DNA from: Blasia pusilla
Lineage: Eukaryota > Marchantiophyta > Marchantiopsida > Blasiales
DNA: 64,000 nt
Direction of reading: 5' to 3'
Assembly: GCA_050084515.1 (NCBI GenBank)
Contig: CM114273.1
Span: forward strand, 20,026,001-20,090,000
Positions 47,301-59,997 of the stretch are shown one piece after another. The position numbers and the translations under genes were made by a program. The stretch's first letter is position 1. Each line of letters starts with the position of its first letter. A model generated the notes under the pieces. It searched no databases. It was not told where the DNA came from and was given only the letters and a program-made list of their open reading frames with translations.

Positions 47301-48908
47301 TTGATGGATAATTCAAATTCACTTTCGTGAAACATGCAATTTATCATCTATATCTTAGAAAAAATATATCACAAGTGTTTTGTAATTTCATCCTAATCTT
47401 ATAATTGAAAATATCTCATGCTTGATTAAAAAAAGCTAACAATGTCTTATATTTTGTAACAATAGTTGTGTGGCGGAGGGTGTGTTGGTAGGCCTTCGTG
47501 AGATGTCAAGATTATTATGGAATACAATTTGTGAAGGGTCTCTATGTTTTGAAAGAAGACAAGAAGCAAAAAGCTGAGGTCAATATAGTTGAACAAACCT
47601 ATTACTTGATTTATGTCTAAGAAGGTTCATACAGAAGATTTAAGTTTTTTCGACAAGAATAGAATTTACCATGATATGAACTAATGACTTTTGTACAAAC
47701 CCAAGAATAAGCTTAAAGATTTTGAGAGGGATTCTTGATTTGCAGATTTGTGTCTACTTTCAAAGATTTGATGAAGCGGAGAAATTGTATTTGGATATGG
47801 ATAGAATGGACCTTGCTATTGATCTACGTATGAAGATGGGAGATTGGTTTATGTAAGTTTATTTCTATAGTATTTTAAAGGATTGAGAGTTTATAATTTA
47901 TAATAAGTAACTTAGAAAACTTGAGATCATAGATATCACAAAAGTCAATGAGCGCTAACTTTGAAATAACTTCCACAAAAAAAAGTCCAAGAAAATGTTT
48001 AATTTTATTTTCTTTATAAACTTTCAACATCAAATTTTTTGCCTAAAATTTTCTATAAAAAAGATTCAATAGAGAAATAAAATTATAAATACATGGAAAC
48101 AATATTTTATTATAATTGATGGCAAAATGATATAGCTCCAAGTTTTGTTATGGACTTGTATGTTCATATTCGGGCAAAGATGAGCGATAGTCTTAGCATG
48201 ATACTTTTATATGTCATTTTTTTAAGTGTGTAGTATAATGCATTCAACTATGAACCAATCTTTTTCATAAAGACTTCTCTTTCTTGATTACACAATTTCT
48301 TGAAAAAAAAATCTTATTTCAAGTGTTTATTATGCTGTGAGCTAACGATATTAAGATTTGTTAATTGATTTATATGCATACACAAAACTAGAGTGGAAGC
48401 GTTGATAAATCGTGGTGCCGGAAATGATTCATTATTGGAATTGACATGGAATAATATTGGGAACTACTATGCTGATCGCCAAAATTGGAGTAAGGCAGTT
48501 AATTACTATACGAAAGCCAACAATAGTGAGAAGTTGGCAGAATGCTTTTACACCTTGCAAAATTGGAAAGATCTTGAGAAATTGATGGACACAATTCATG
48601 ATGGTTCTCCACTCCTTTTATTGATAGCAAAAGAATTCCAAAGTGTTGGCATTTGTGACCATGCGGTAAGATCTTATATTTTCCCAAAATTTTATCAATT
48701 GCATAACTCTTAATTCCCTTAGATTGAAAATTTGAACGAGGTCTAACAGAGAACTCAAGTTTAATTAGCTTCATGTATTGATTTGAATATTCTAGTACTT
48801 ATGTCTTAAACCATGCGTGAATTAAAATTACCAATTATAGAGTATTTGGAGCTTGTGCATAAGACTTCATGTGATAGCTCCAAATCATTTCCTAGATGAT
48901 TGTAGGCA

Positions 48909-48940
<32 letters not shown>

Positions 48941-51786
48941 TATAGGTTACAGGTTACATTAGAGGTGGAGATGTATCGGCGGCTATAGATTGTTGTATGG
49001 AGCTCAATAATTGGGAGAAAGCAATGGAATTATCAAGAAAGTTTGATAGTGTCAAATTAGTTACTCAAGCAATTGCAAATTATACAAAGTATTTCTTACA
49101 ATCAGGAAATCCCTTGGATGCAGTCGAGGTCTATCAAAAAGCAGGGCAACATCAATATGCTGCAAAAGTGTTAAACGAGTTGGCGAAGCAGTCTGCCCAA
49201 AAAAGGGTAGATAATAGATTTCAAATTAATTCATGCTATTTAAGTTTTAAAAGATGATGTGCGAAGTAAATCTTCCATTATTTCAATGTTAAAAAAATAT
49301 AACTATACAAGCCTTGAGCTTTTTATGAGCTTGGATTACATATTATAGCTTTTAAGACTTTATTTGATTTTCTCTCTTTTCAATTAATATGCAGGGAAAT
49401 CCATTGGAAGTAAAAAAGTTGTATGTTCTAGCAGCCTTACAAGTGGAAGCCTATAAGAGTTCGATATTGGGCTTACAGGTTACATTTATGAATAACTCTT
49501 TGGTTGTGGATTAGAATAGTTGGAAAAATGTATTCTTGCTAAATATAATGGAAAGCACGATGCACGTTAGTATCAAGGAAGTGTACAAACAAGTAGGAAA
49601 CGATCATATTTAAATCAGGAACTATGATGATTGGGCCCTTCTATGGAACATTGATTGTTATACATTACATTTATCTTTTATCTAGATTAGATATGTTGGT
49701 TTTGGTGGGATGAGTAGATTCTAAATTGGAAGTGGATGTTTTGATCGACACATGTTTTATTATCTTCTGATATTCATTATTTTAGGATCAAGTTGCAAAC
49801 TTGAAAAGCACGGCTGAAACGACCCTTGAAGGTCTTATGCAGGTAAAGAGAATATATTTCTCTAATATATATTAGTGAAATTTAAAAGTATACTAAAGTA
49901 CAATATTGATATTCCTTTCTTCACTGCTAAGTGAGAGATGAACTCCATGAAGCATGTTCTTAATTTTTATCAAAATTTAATTATTTGAAAACTTTCAATT
50001 TAGATCATTTGTAAAAATTTGGAGTTTATGGTTATCTTTGGCTAATATTTGAGATTCATTAAATCCATAATTTTCTCCATATTCATCGAGCTTCCAAATT
50101 TTGATAATTATGGATCATAAACATGCATATCATTTTATAAATGTACTTAAAGAGCTCCAATTTTGAAAACCCTTGCCCTCTTGAATCTCTACACAATAGC
50201 TCAGATAAGAGAGATGACTTGAAAAACCCAAAATCAAAATGATTGAGGAAAGAGAAAAAAATTATAATACACTAAACATATATATTGGATGATTAGCACG
50301 ATGCAGCCACTGTTACTTTAGATAAGACACGAGAGAATGCATGGCATGGAGCAGAAGCATACCACTTTTGGTTGCTTGCACATCGAGAGTTATATGCAAA
50401 GCATTTTGAACAAGCAATGAAGGTCAAGATCTATTACCTCCTATCCAAATCTTTTAAAAAGTGAGAATTAGCTCTTGTAGTTATGATGTGAAAATGAATT
50501 TTAAAACGTGTGGCTTAAGCTCATTAGGGAGTTCCTCATATCTCTAGTGTTCATTATTTACATCTCTTACTTTCTTATTCAAAAGTAAAAGGATGTACTT
50601 AAATAGCTTATGTTGTGGCCTAAAGAGCATAGATCTTATGTCAAAGTTGGAAAAAGATAGAAAATAGAAGATCCACAAATGACGCGGAAAAAAACTCAAA
50701 ATCAACCATTTTCTTCAATCCAAAAACGAATCCATGCAAGATTATCAAGTCAAAAATTTGAATTCTATGTCAGACCCATACTATTCATACTGTATTTGAT
50801 TGCTAGTCAAGTTTATCCTAAATAAGGGGTTTATATAACAATAATGTGAATATCAATAAATTTTTTTTCCAAAGTGGGACTTCAAGTTTAATTTTAGGCC
50901 ACTCAAAATAAAATAAATCTTGGTATTATAGAAAGACTTATGAGAATAAAAATATTGAGATAAGAAAGAAACAAGGACAAAATACTTTTCAATATATAAA
51001 ACATAGTATCCATTTTCAAATTTTTATCATGGTGATTGTATTTTTTAATTTATATTATGAATTACTCATAATACCTTTCAAAAGAATACATAAGAAAGTC
51101 CAAGGTATTCATAGAATTAAACTATCACATTTCTTGAAAAAATTCTCTTAAAATATTATAAAACTTATTATTTGGTACAATAATTTTGCTTGTAATACTT
51201 ATATAGGTATATTAGATTTAAGTGAAATTATTGATGGTTCAAGTTGAGCCTAAGAAAAATTAACTTTGCATAACTTTGAAAAATTATTGATAGCTTATAG
51301 TGATTTCCTTTAGTCGTAATTAAGATTAATATAATATACTTGGATAACATAATCTCATATTGTAGATGTCTATTTATTGGAATTTTCCTACTATTTTTTA
51401 TTTTTTGTCCTCTTAATTTATGGAGATATAATTATAACATATTTCCAAGTTATGGGGATCTTAAAGATTTTTATTTTAGATGGTAATTGGTAATCCCTTA
51501 GGTAGAGCAAGGTGATCTCCCAATGAAAATTACCCTTCAATTTCTATATTAGAGGCATAATTTCTATGAAATTTCCCTTGCTAGAAACATCCATGATTAA
51601 GTTAGTAGTATTCTTATGCATATTTTCATCCATATGCATTATTTTATTTCTATATTATACGGAACTATTAGTTAAGTTTTCAGAAAATATAGTTGATGTT
51701 GTCTATATTATTTATGATCAATTTATGTTGAGGATGTTCAATTCATATATCTATAATTATGGAGGGAATTAGAAAGAGCAAGTTAG

Positions 51787-51833
<47 letters not shown>

Positions 51834-53593
51834 CATATTGATCTGTAGTATATTTAATCTTCCAAATAGAGATGCATTGTTGCATGAAGAATAATGTCCA
51901 TTGACAATTTAAACCTTGGATATAAGAGATCATGTGTATAATTTTGATTATAATTAAAAAAAAATCTTGGTAAGAGGATCAAGAAAACATTTTACGAGAA
52001 AATTCATCAAATTGGCTTTGTGTTTGTGTTATAGCTTTCATGGTGGTTGAGGAATTATGAAGATGTTCTAAGTATTGAAGAAATTTACTCATTCATTGCT
52101 TTAACGGCCTTTTATAGCAAGGTATCTATCTCATTCCTTCTCATAAATGATAGTAGGTTCCCATATTATTGAATGAATGTATATCTTTAACTTACATTCC
52201 AATGTATCCATATATCTTAACTCCCATTAGTTTTTTCAAGTAACATTCCCTTTTATTTATGTCTCAACCAAAGCTCGATGGTAAACGAAAAACATTCTCA
52301 TTCAATTTAAGGATACATATTTCATTAACTTTACACATATAATCACACAATACTTCGCAACTCATCTCATCTATATTATTCAATAGCTTAATATAATATA
52401 TAAATGTAGCACTCAATCAATTAGGAAATGGGCGTTTCACACTTAAAATTCAAGAAAATATATTCCAAGTTGAAACAAAGTGAAATTTAGTTCTTTAATA
52501 TTATATCTATCCACTCTTTTTGAGTGTCCGGGTGTTGGATCATCTTCCAAACCTATGAGAATTCATTTAATTTAGTGTGGATTTTTTGTGAAGAAAAATA
52601 ACAATAAAAGAGGATATAAAAGTTTAAAAAAATAGCTAATGCATCACAATACTTTTAACAATTGGATTTTTTTATTTTATTTTAGCACTATATGCAATGC
52701 AGTCAAGCATTTGTAAGGCTTGAATCTTCTAAAGATATTCCAGAGACGAAGAAACGTGAAATAGAACGATTGGCCTTAACTATCTTTACACAATATCCTC
52801 CCATTGTCTCGAGCAAAACAATATCTCCGAGTCAAAATTGTGCAGAATGTGGTGTACCGATTGAGGTATGTGAAGTATAGCTTTCAATTAAGTGGTATAT
52901 GGATATGGTTTTTTATGATTGATTGAGGCATGTGAATTACACCAAACAATAGGTTTCAATTTAGCAACATATAAACGTCTAAAAGTTAAGCCACTCTTGT
53001 AGTTATTTTTTCATCATTGATTGATCTATTTAATGGGTTGGTAGTAAAGAGCATTGTTTCCATATAATTAAAATATTTATTATGTTAATGCATTAAAAAA
53101 GACAACTTCTTACATTTTTTGAAGGGTTGGGAATACAATAGTTCTTTTAATATTTCCTTCACACCAAGAGATTTCATCAGTTAATACATAAGAATAAATT
53201 ATCATTCAAGACATAAAGATATAACTTAACTTAATGGTATTCTCACTTTCCAATAAGAAATATCTAGAGCCTTTACATCTTAAATTTCCAATTGCTCTAC
53301 AAAATGTGCTGATACTATGATTAGAGCATATCTAGAATCTCACTTTATTTACAATAAATGTCTTATTATAGGAATTCAATACCAAGTGTCCAACTGAGAC
53401 TTGTCAAGTGCACTTTAATATTTGCATGGCCAGTGGAAACTTGATAGTGGACGAGGATCGTATTCAGTGTATAACATGCAAGCATTGGCTCATTACCTTC
53501 AAAGTTAGGGGATATAAATATTGTCCTCTTTGCCACTCTCCACTAGAAAGTTTGACTTCCATAGGTCTTAACACAAGGAGTTTGAGAGTATAG
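35358..53593 (+). CDS. IFT121: Intraflagellar transport protein IFT121 (WDR35), 23 exons
   Basis: Exons: 35358-35474, 36227-36424, 41200-41421, 42045-42221, 42432-42640, 42921-43106, 43414-43483, 43771-43875, 44238-44381, 44711-44867, 45263-45360, 46249-46434 (start uncertain), 46944-47168, 47492-47578, 47746-47852, 48392-48665, 48946-49206, 49395-49478, 49786-49842, 50297-50422, 52035-52121, 52686-52865, 53372-53593. GT-AG and phases fit throughout, giving 1,192 aa (human about 1,180). It starts MFLYLSKKI and has [52 protein letters not shown] and HPRLW. WD-repeat propellers fill roughly the first 650 residues, followed by TPR-like helices, then a C-terminal Cys-rich zinc-binding end ([20 protein letters not shown]). 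It is a subunit of IFT-A, which moves cargo back along flagella; in plants this serves sperm flagella. The introns carry repeats. Confidence 0.97.
35527..36000 (+). repeat. Degenerate minisatellite in IFT121 intron 1
   Basis: About eight imperfect copies of a 45-65-bp unit built on TTGCAATCTGAACTCCATCAC followed by a CAGTGTCAG...GCTTC spacer. Decay increases rightward, and scattered CTCCATC/GAGCTCC phrases continue almost to exon 2. It fills much of the 752-bp intron. Confidence 0.7.
36425..38277. other. AT-rich part of IFT121 intron 2
   Basis: Extremely AT-rich from about 36,600 to 37,760, with no gene. 37,842-37,983 is a small insertion with a GTGCATACGTG hairpin and a CCTCGTTTAATTATATAG end. 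It resembles 29,318-29,520 and could be a Helitron-like or other small-transposon remnant. Confidence 0.45.
38278..38620 (+). repeat. Tandem duplication in IFT121 intron 2
   Basis: Two diverged copies about 190 bp apart share AGCAAGGGTG, GTACTCCTTT, GTTAGGGTTCGGATATTA and ATAGAAACCT-ACG. No coding content. Confidence 0.6.
39725..40360 (+). repeat. Interspersed LTR-like repeat, family A, copy 3, in IFT121 intron 2
   Basis: 39,725-40,212 matches 14,740-15,233 closely, starting TGTTACATC. An 11-bp perfect inverted repeat (TGACCGTTGAC, then GTCAACGGTCA) lies at about 39,897-39,921. Two further hairpins (AAGAGCC/GGCTCTT and AGATGGCTT/AAGCCATCT) are conserved with copy 1. 40,212-40,360 continues instead like 62,640-62,760 (reversed), so the family has at least two continuation types. 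It lies in the gene's sense direction. Confidence 0.6.
40690..41235 (+). repeat. Tandem repeats derived from the exon 3 splice acceptor
   Basis: Units of about 78-93 bp contain GATTGTT-G-TG-TTTCAA-GGCATGTGGTT-GAAGA-AT-AT-A. The GGCATGTGG-like element recurs at 40,854, 40,941, 41,019 and 41,111, and for the last time at 41,200, where it is the real start of exon 3 (GMWFEEM). The upstream copies are intronic and contain stops. Confidence 0.75.
48909..48940 (+). repeat. (TG)n microsatellite beside the exon 17 acceptor
   Basis: About 16 dinucleotides, with one interruption, ending 5 bp before the TATAG acceptor of IFT121 exon 17. It replaces a normal pyrimidine tract. Confidence 0.9.
51791..51830 (+). 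repeat. (AG)20 microsatellite in IFT121 intron 20
   Basis: Forty bases of uninterrupted AG, well away from splice sites. Confidence 0.95.
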
Positions 53594-56500
53594 AGTCTAG
53601 GCAATATAGTTTCCATAAATAGAAAGTTATGTTGTTAGATGTACTTTTTATTGGAATTTAATTTAAATGAAGAAAATATATAGATTTTTTTAAAAGAACT
53701 CCCAAGTTTTCATTAGATTTTTTAGGAGCTTAATTTAGAATGATTTGTAATGAAGAAAAATAAGATTGTAAAACTCTTAGAGTAGTTCTCGAATAATTTC
53801 ATGTATGTCATTGTTGATGTGAGGCCTTAATCTTAAAGACGTTTTGATATTTGAGTTATTTCCTAACTCAAACCTAAATTCAAACTCTTGATGATTATCT
53901 CTAGGATAATATGCTCACATTTACAAAGCCTAACTATCTTAAAAATATACAAACCAAAGTTCACATGTTTTAATACCTTTGGTTTTTACAAATTGAGAAA
54001 TTAAAAATTACTTTAAGGGATTGGTTACATATTCTTTTGATTATGATAAGTATTTTATTATTGAGCCCAATGACATTGTTGTTTCTATTGAGATAATGAG
54101 GGATATGGGTTTATTGTTATCAATCAAACAACACTCTAGAGTCAAAATACAACTGTTCTAATGAAGGATGTTTGGTTGTAGTATGGGAGATGACACATTT
54201 TAGATGTAACTTATTTCTTTAACACCCTTTCACACTTCTTATTGAGCATCAACCACAAAAATGAATGTTAATAGAATTTTCTAGAAAGGCTTGTCGTGTA
54301 GACTCTGTTCCTCTTGGAATATGATTTTCTTATGTTGAATAGGTCAAGTTGGTTCAACCAATGCAACATGCAAATAGGTTGAGTAACCCATACAAAAGCC
54401 AAAGAGATAATATAATAAATCAATGGGACAAAGAGAATAATGGGGTGATGTTCCAAGATTGGCATGTATATATCTTCTTATGTTTGTCATGACTATAATT
54501 ACAGAAGTAGACAATATTACATCAAGGCCTAAAAGTGGCATTTTTAGTTCCCATTTTAGCACGTTAATGTTAGGGTGACTCATATCTTGGAGGTGACCTA
54601 TCACATCTTTGCCTTTATTAATGGCATCCTTTGGAAGGTTGTTAATTTTTATGTCTTGTGACATATTTAAATAACTTTGATTTTAGTGATTGTGCCATTA
54701 CGACCAAGTGAGATGTATATCATTTAGGGATTGAGGATGACGTCTTTTTTGAGGCCTTGCTCTTACATGGTTACATTTGGATTAGAGTGGGAAGTACATG
54801 TATACTCCGAGTCTTTTATAATATGCGAGAAATAGCTAGCATATTCATATAGATTACCATGGAATTGTAGGGATAGGAGATATGTTTTTTATGCAGCTTA
54901 CTTTAGAGCTTATCTTCTTTAGATCTTTATTGGGATCCATGATAGAATACAAGTATGCTATTAAATTGAGCTTGGATTTTCTTGAGTAAGAGTGAAATGA
55001 TGGATTGGAGATCACACACTCATATTTGATTGTAGATTGTCTCCTATATACATCTTTATTGTTTCCATAATGTATAGATTGGGAAGGGCATGTATATCTA
55101 AAAGTAGATTTTATATCTAAACAAGATGCCATTACCTTTCAACTGTAAGATAATTTGATCTAAACACACTAGTAGATGGATATACATAGAAAAATTGACT
55201 TATGCACACTCACCAAGACCACACAATCGGCCCTCTAATTGGTAGTTGGGTCTCCTAACTCCGAGTAGCGATGATCATATCAACATGACTTATACATGTG
55301 GGACATAACCATCATCTTGTGGGAACCGCATCAAGAGCGAGGGTTAGTCACAATATATAATATCCTCTAGCTAGATTAACCATCACATACCAACATGATG
55401 GCTGCATCCCTCATAGATTCATACAACTTGCATCTTAAGGCCATAGAATGGCATAGATCCCATTTCCAATTTTGGATTAACTCTCTCGTCCACATGGCAT
55501 AATGAGACTCGTCGTACGATCGTCTCTCTCAATATAAAGGCTTTTATGTAGTATGTCAACCCGCAACACCCCAACTAACCACCATAGACTAAACCCCTCC
55601 AAAGAGATTAAGTACTTTCATATCCACCGCTAGAAATTGCCACACAACAAATGTGGTATCCAAGAGTGTCAAGTCTCCGCTCTAAGAGCATGGTTTTCAT
55701 CTGAATCTGTGTGCTTCCAAATGAAGGCACAACTCCACGCCTACTTTACAACCTCGTTTGCATTCCTCTCCAAGTCAACCCCATGAATACCCCATAACGT
55801 AGAAATCTCCTAAAGAAGCATAACTTGTGGGATACAACTCTCAAACTCACACACCACCCTCAACACCACCATGGAGAACAAAATTCTGCAATGAGAGAAT
55901 GAGTGGAAGCTGGTTCCCTTCTCAATTTTATAGGATACGTACAAGAAACCATAATCCTAACCGTAGTCTTGAGTTAGACTAACTGTGATTAACTAATCAT
56001 AGTTAAGATAATCACGCTTAACTGACTAACCAAGATTAAAATTTCCTATTTTATGTGAATATCAAATGTAGCAGCTTGGATGTCCGATAAGCTTGAATAT
56101 AACTCAATCTTTAATACATTATGACGAAGAGGTCTCCGCACCGTGGGAAGCTATAGACATCCACCATGGTATGTCTATCCATTGGACTATCAAAAAAGTC
56201 CTTCGCATGGGTGTTCCCCTCCAAAAACTCTCGTGGCGAACTAATACTACCTTGTGAATCTTAACAAGGTGGTCACTATGTCATCTCGTGGACCAGCACC
56301 ACCATCATACCCTGCAAATCGCATAAGTCAATGGCTCACCCAACCATCATCCCATCTACGCTCTGGTCTATATTTTCTGCTCCCAAAAATCTTGGATGAA
56401 CCTAAGGAGGTATAACAATGTACTACATACCAACACATTGTACAACTTTTTTGGTTTCATAATTGCACGGATGCGCACCATTGTACTGTCTAAAATATGT

Positions 56501-57932
56501 TTTGTTGGACCCTAACAACTAGCTCTTGTCTAGTCATAAAGTGTGTGGGTGATACATCCCTAATGGAGGTTTGTACTTGGAAGGGAGATGGCTCAATTTT
56601 AACTATCCTTAATCCCAATGCTAAACACATTGCCTTCCCTAACATAAAGGGTTACGCTTCCAAATCAAATAGGATGTGTTTTTATGGTAACTGTACCTAT
56701 ACCACTAATTGAGTGGAACATCCTAGTCTGGTCGTCCAACAACACCACGCTTGGTATCATCATGACTTGGTCTATCGATCGCAGGTCCATCTAAATTATT
56801 TTCCAATCTACCAACTATAGCATGCCATGAATCAATGGGGGACGTCCCAAGCACCTACGTACTTTGAGGAAAGGTCCACCACCTCCTTAACTATTACCTC
56901 CATACAAGAAGTAGTAACCTCTCCAAACCCATACGATGTAGTGGTCGATTGAAACACCTCCACTGGTTCAACTCCCATTGTTGCCAAGTCTATGGTGGAA
57001 ACAATGGAGCTTGACACACCGCATTGGCCATCCCCAAAAAAGTGCTTGACACTGGTTACACTTGAGATGCACTAGGAGTTGCCTCTCTAACTCTTCGTGA
57101 TACTCATCCCACTGATGGGCATGACTTGTCATCTAGGCATCATTAATGGTGTATAATACCTTCACAATGTGAATGATTGGGGAACCCTCACCTATCATCT
57201 GTTGGTCCCCTCATATGGGTTTTTCTCCACTCCACCTCCTTGTGGCTTGGTCACTCTTGTAGCAACCTCTACCTCTACCACACTACATATAAATTCCATA
57301 CCAGAGAAGTCCTATCCCGTATCGATACAATGTGGAGGCTCAAGCTAAATCGGATGTCCTTCACTCCACGTTCATTCTTGGTTGTATCATCGTCATGGTA
57401 GCAATCCTTTTCTCTAATTTATCGATGTCGATGAGGGGCATTACATTGGGTGCACATCCTCCATTCTCTTTTATAAGTGGTGAAATTGTATAATTTGTAC
57501 CATCATGGTAAAAAAATCCTCGATCTCCACAAACTCTCCTGCCTCTAGGCCCTTAACCTACCTCTAGACGTATCTCTTAGTGAAGCTCAAAACACCGATC
57601 CCTAGTGCGATCCTACTGGTAATCATAATCACACTGTAAGTAAAGTGGTGTTATACAACGTGGCTCCTAAGCCATATTAGGCGCTCTCTACACCCCACCA
57701 TGTTTTTTTGCAATCCTTTGTCTAAATATAGGATCCACTATATGTCCAATTTGCCAAACCTTATCCCTACTAACCAACATATGTTTATTTAGGTCATTGC
57801 CTAATGGACTCTTAATACTCACTCTGCCCTCTGGGCACACCGACCTACTCTCATGATATTGGTGCATGTTGGGACATTTGTAGTGCTACTAACACTCATG
57901 TCCTTGTGGACTCTCTTGGTAAAGTCGTGGCC
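53594..57932. other. Intergenic region downstream of IFT121, no gene recognised
   Basis: The first roughly 200 bp should hold the IFT121 3' UTR; AAAATAAG-like A-rich motifs near 53,755 are weak poly(A) candidates. Two minus-strand open frames (54,664-54,344 and 55,132-54,854) show no family features. 55,200-57,900 is composed differently (C-rich on the plus strand), with a TATAAAAT box on the minus strand near 55,931; it may be an old LTR-element remnant, but no domain was recognised. Confidence 0.4.
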
Positions 57933-58129
57933 CACTAGTACAAAACCCTCCTCTGGAGGACTAAAAAAAATGACTGGATATTACTCAAACCGAGGCTATG
58001 AGACTCAATAATTATTTAACAAGACTATAATAAGAATTTTTTATTCCTAGTCGTATAAGCTGTTACTCAAATTTAGGGTAGTCATATTTGAGTCTCATTT
58101 TTTATACTCAATATAGCCACTAGATATGA

Positions 58130-58440
58130 CTTCACCTGGTCATAAAAAAATGACTAGGTGAAGTCATAAAAATGACTAGGCGAGTCATAAATAATGACTT
58201 GTCTAGTCATAAAGTCATAAATAATGACTCGTCTAGTCATAAAGAATGCCTCGATCAGTCATAAAGAATGCCTCATCTAGTCATAAAGACAATCATAAAG
58301 AGTGACTAGACGAGTCATAAAGAGCGACTAGATGAGTCATAAAAAAGGACTAGACAATTCTTAAAGAGTGACTTTGAATGACTACTCCGAGTAATAAATA
58401 ATAACTCCATGCGTCACAGAAGAATAACTGTGAGTGATTA
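58130..58440. repeat. Subterminal GTCATAAA/TGACTAG repeats
   Basis: At least ten degenerate 20-30-bp copies of a unit reading approximately AGTCATAAAGAATGACTAG (with ACGAG or ATGAG variants), partly self-complementary through GTCAT/ATGAC. Such subterminal arrays bind transposase in CACTA elements. Confidence 0.75.
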
Positions 58441-59079
58441 GAATGACTTGTCCATGTTGTTCTACAATATATCCTATTATATAACTGAAACAATGAGCAA
58501 AACAAGTAACATAAACAACTATAGCCAATCATTCATGTATGACAATGTTGCTTTATTTCTGATAGAAATATGTACAATAAATTGGGATTTAGAGTCCATT
58601 TTTTATCCATGGCAACCACTACATATGAATGACTCCTTCCTACCCTCTTCCTACCCTCTAGTGGACTTGATGGTTGCCTTCTCCTACATACCCTCTTATC
58701 ACTACTTCTCTTAGAGCTAACAAAGGAGAACCCATTATGCTATAACTTCAGTCCTACTGCTATCAACATAATGTGAGATCTTACAGGAATATTAATCTTG
58801 TATCAACCCACACTTGTTGTAGCATCTGAAAAAAATTTCACAGTCAGAAATGCTTGTCTATTGAAATCTAGAGGTAGCAAATGCTTCTTACATCCAAGTG
58901 TGGCCACATGTCCGAAGCTACCAAGTGTATCCATTCACCCTCAAATGGACTATCTACTTACATCAAAAGAATACCTAGTGAATAGTAAATGATGCTCTTT
59001 ATGAAAAATTGAGACTTACAAAGAAACAAGGCCCAAGTTCATTTCAATTTCCATGATCAATAGAAGAACGAAAAATCTA

Positions 59080-59410
59080 CTTCTGAGTACAAAATCCCGC
59101 TTTAATAGACCCAAAATTGGAGCATCAAGTTACAAGTATATCTGAATTGCCACACTCAAAATTGAAACAAAAACATCAGGTTCCTCTACTTCTAAGTACA
59201 AAAGTTACAAGTACATGGAAATGGCCACACTCAAAATTGAAATTCGAAGAGAAGGTTGCTCTACTAGTTAGTATAAAAACCCCCTTATGAATGTCTACAC
59301 ATCTAAAAAAAATGCCTCTGAATAGCTCAAAATTAAGAATAGAATTTACAAGTACATTTGAATGGCCACACTCAAAACAACTAAACACATAGGGAAGGTG
59401 CTCCTACTTT
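59080..59410 (+). repeat. Tandem repeat of about 80-140 bp
   Basis: Three diverged copies contain TACAAGTACAT-TGAATGGCCACACTCAAAATTGAAA (in parts) and CTACTTCTAAGTACAAAA, near 59,130, 59,210 and 59,350. They lie inside the CACTA-like element. Confidence 0.6.
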
Positions 59411-59997
59411 TGAGACGGAATAACAAGATGAGATGGCCACAACACTACACTATCAAGGGCATCTCCAACATAAATCTATGGTGGATCGTCAACCATATTT
59501 GGAAATGGCAAACCATATTCTTTCTTGCAGACCTCTATCAAATGGAGAACACAATGCCCATGTGGAATGTCACGTCCATGGAAGGTAGAAAAACCATCAT
59601 GCAAGTTGCCAAAAGCTACAACCATAGAGAGGTTCTCAAGTGACATCAACTGCTACAACGGAGGTACAACAGATTTGAGCATTGACTTGGTAGCCTCTTG
59701 GGTCCTCTTCTTGAGTGTCACTCTTCTCACTACCTTTGGCTTTTTTAGAAAATCCACATTATCCACATCCATTGGTCCACCACTCCCCACCATCCATATA
59801 CTATCCTTTTTCTCCTCTGAAAATTTAGTGGCCTCCAAATTGCATCTCCGCTATGTCCTACCCTGGCGTTTGCCTAGAATGGTCGTGGCCTCATCTATGC
59901 TCTCTACAATCACAATTAGATATATAATAACCACCCTTTCAAATAGATCACGATTCTTCATAAACTTCAAAGTACAGTGCTCAATATCACTCTCAAC

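Noticed and set aside
58130-58440. CRISPR-like array of short repeats
   Set aside because: Units are degenerate, spacers are not unique and equal in length, and the context is a plant transposon end.
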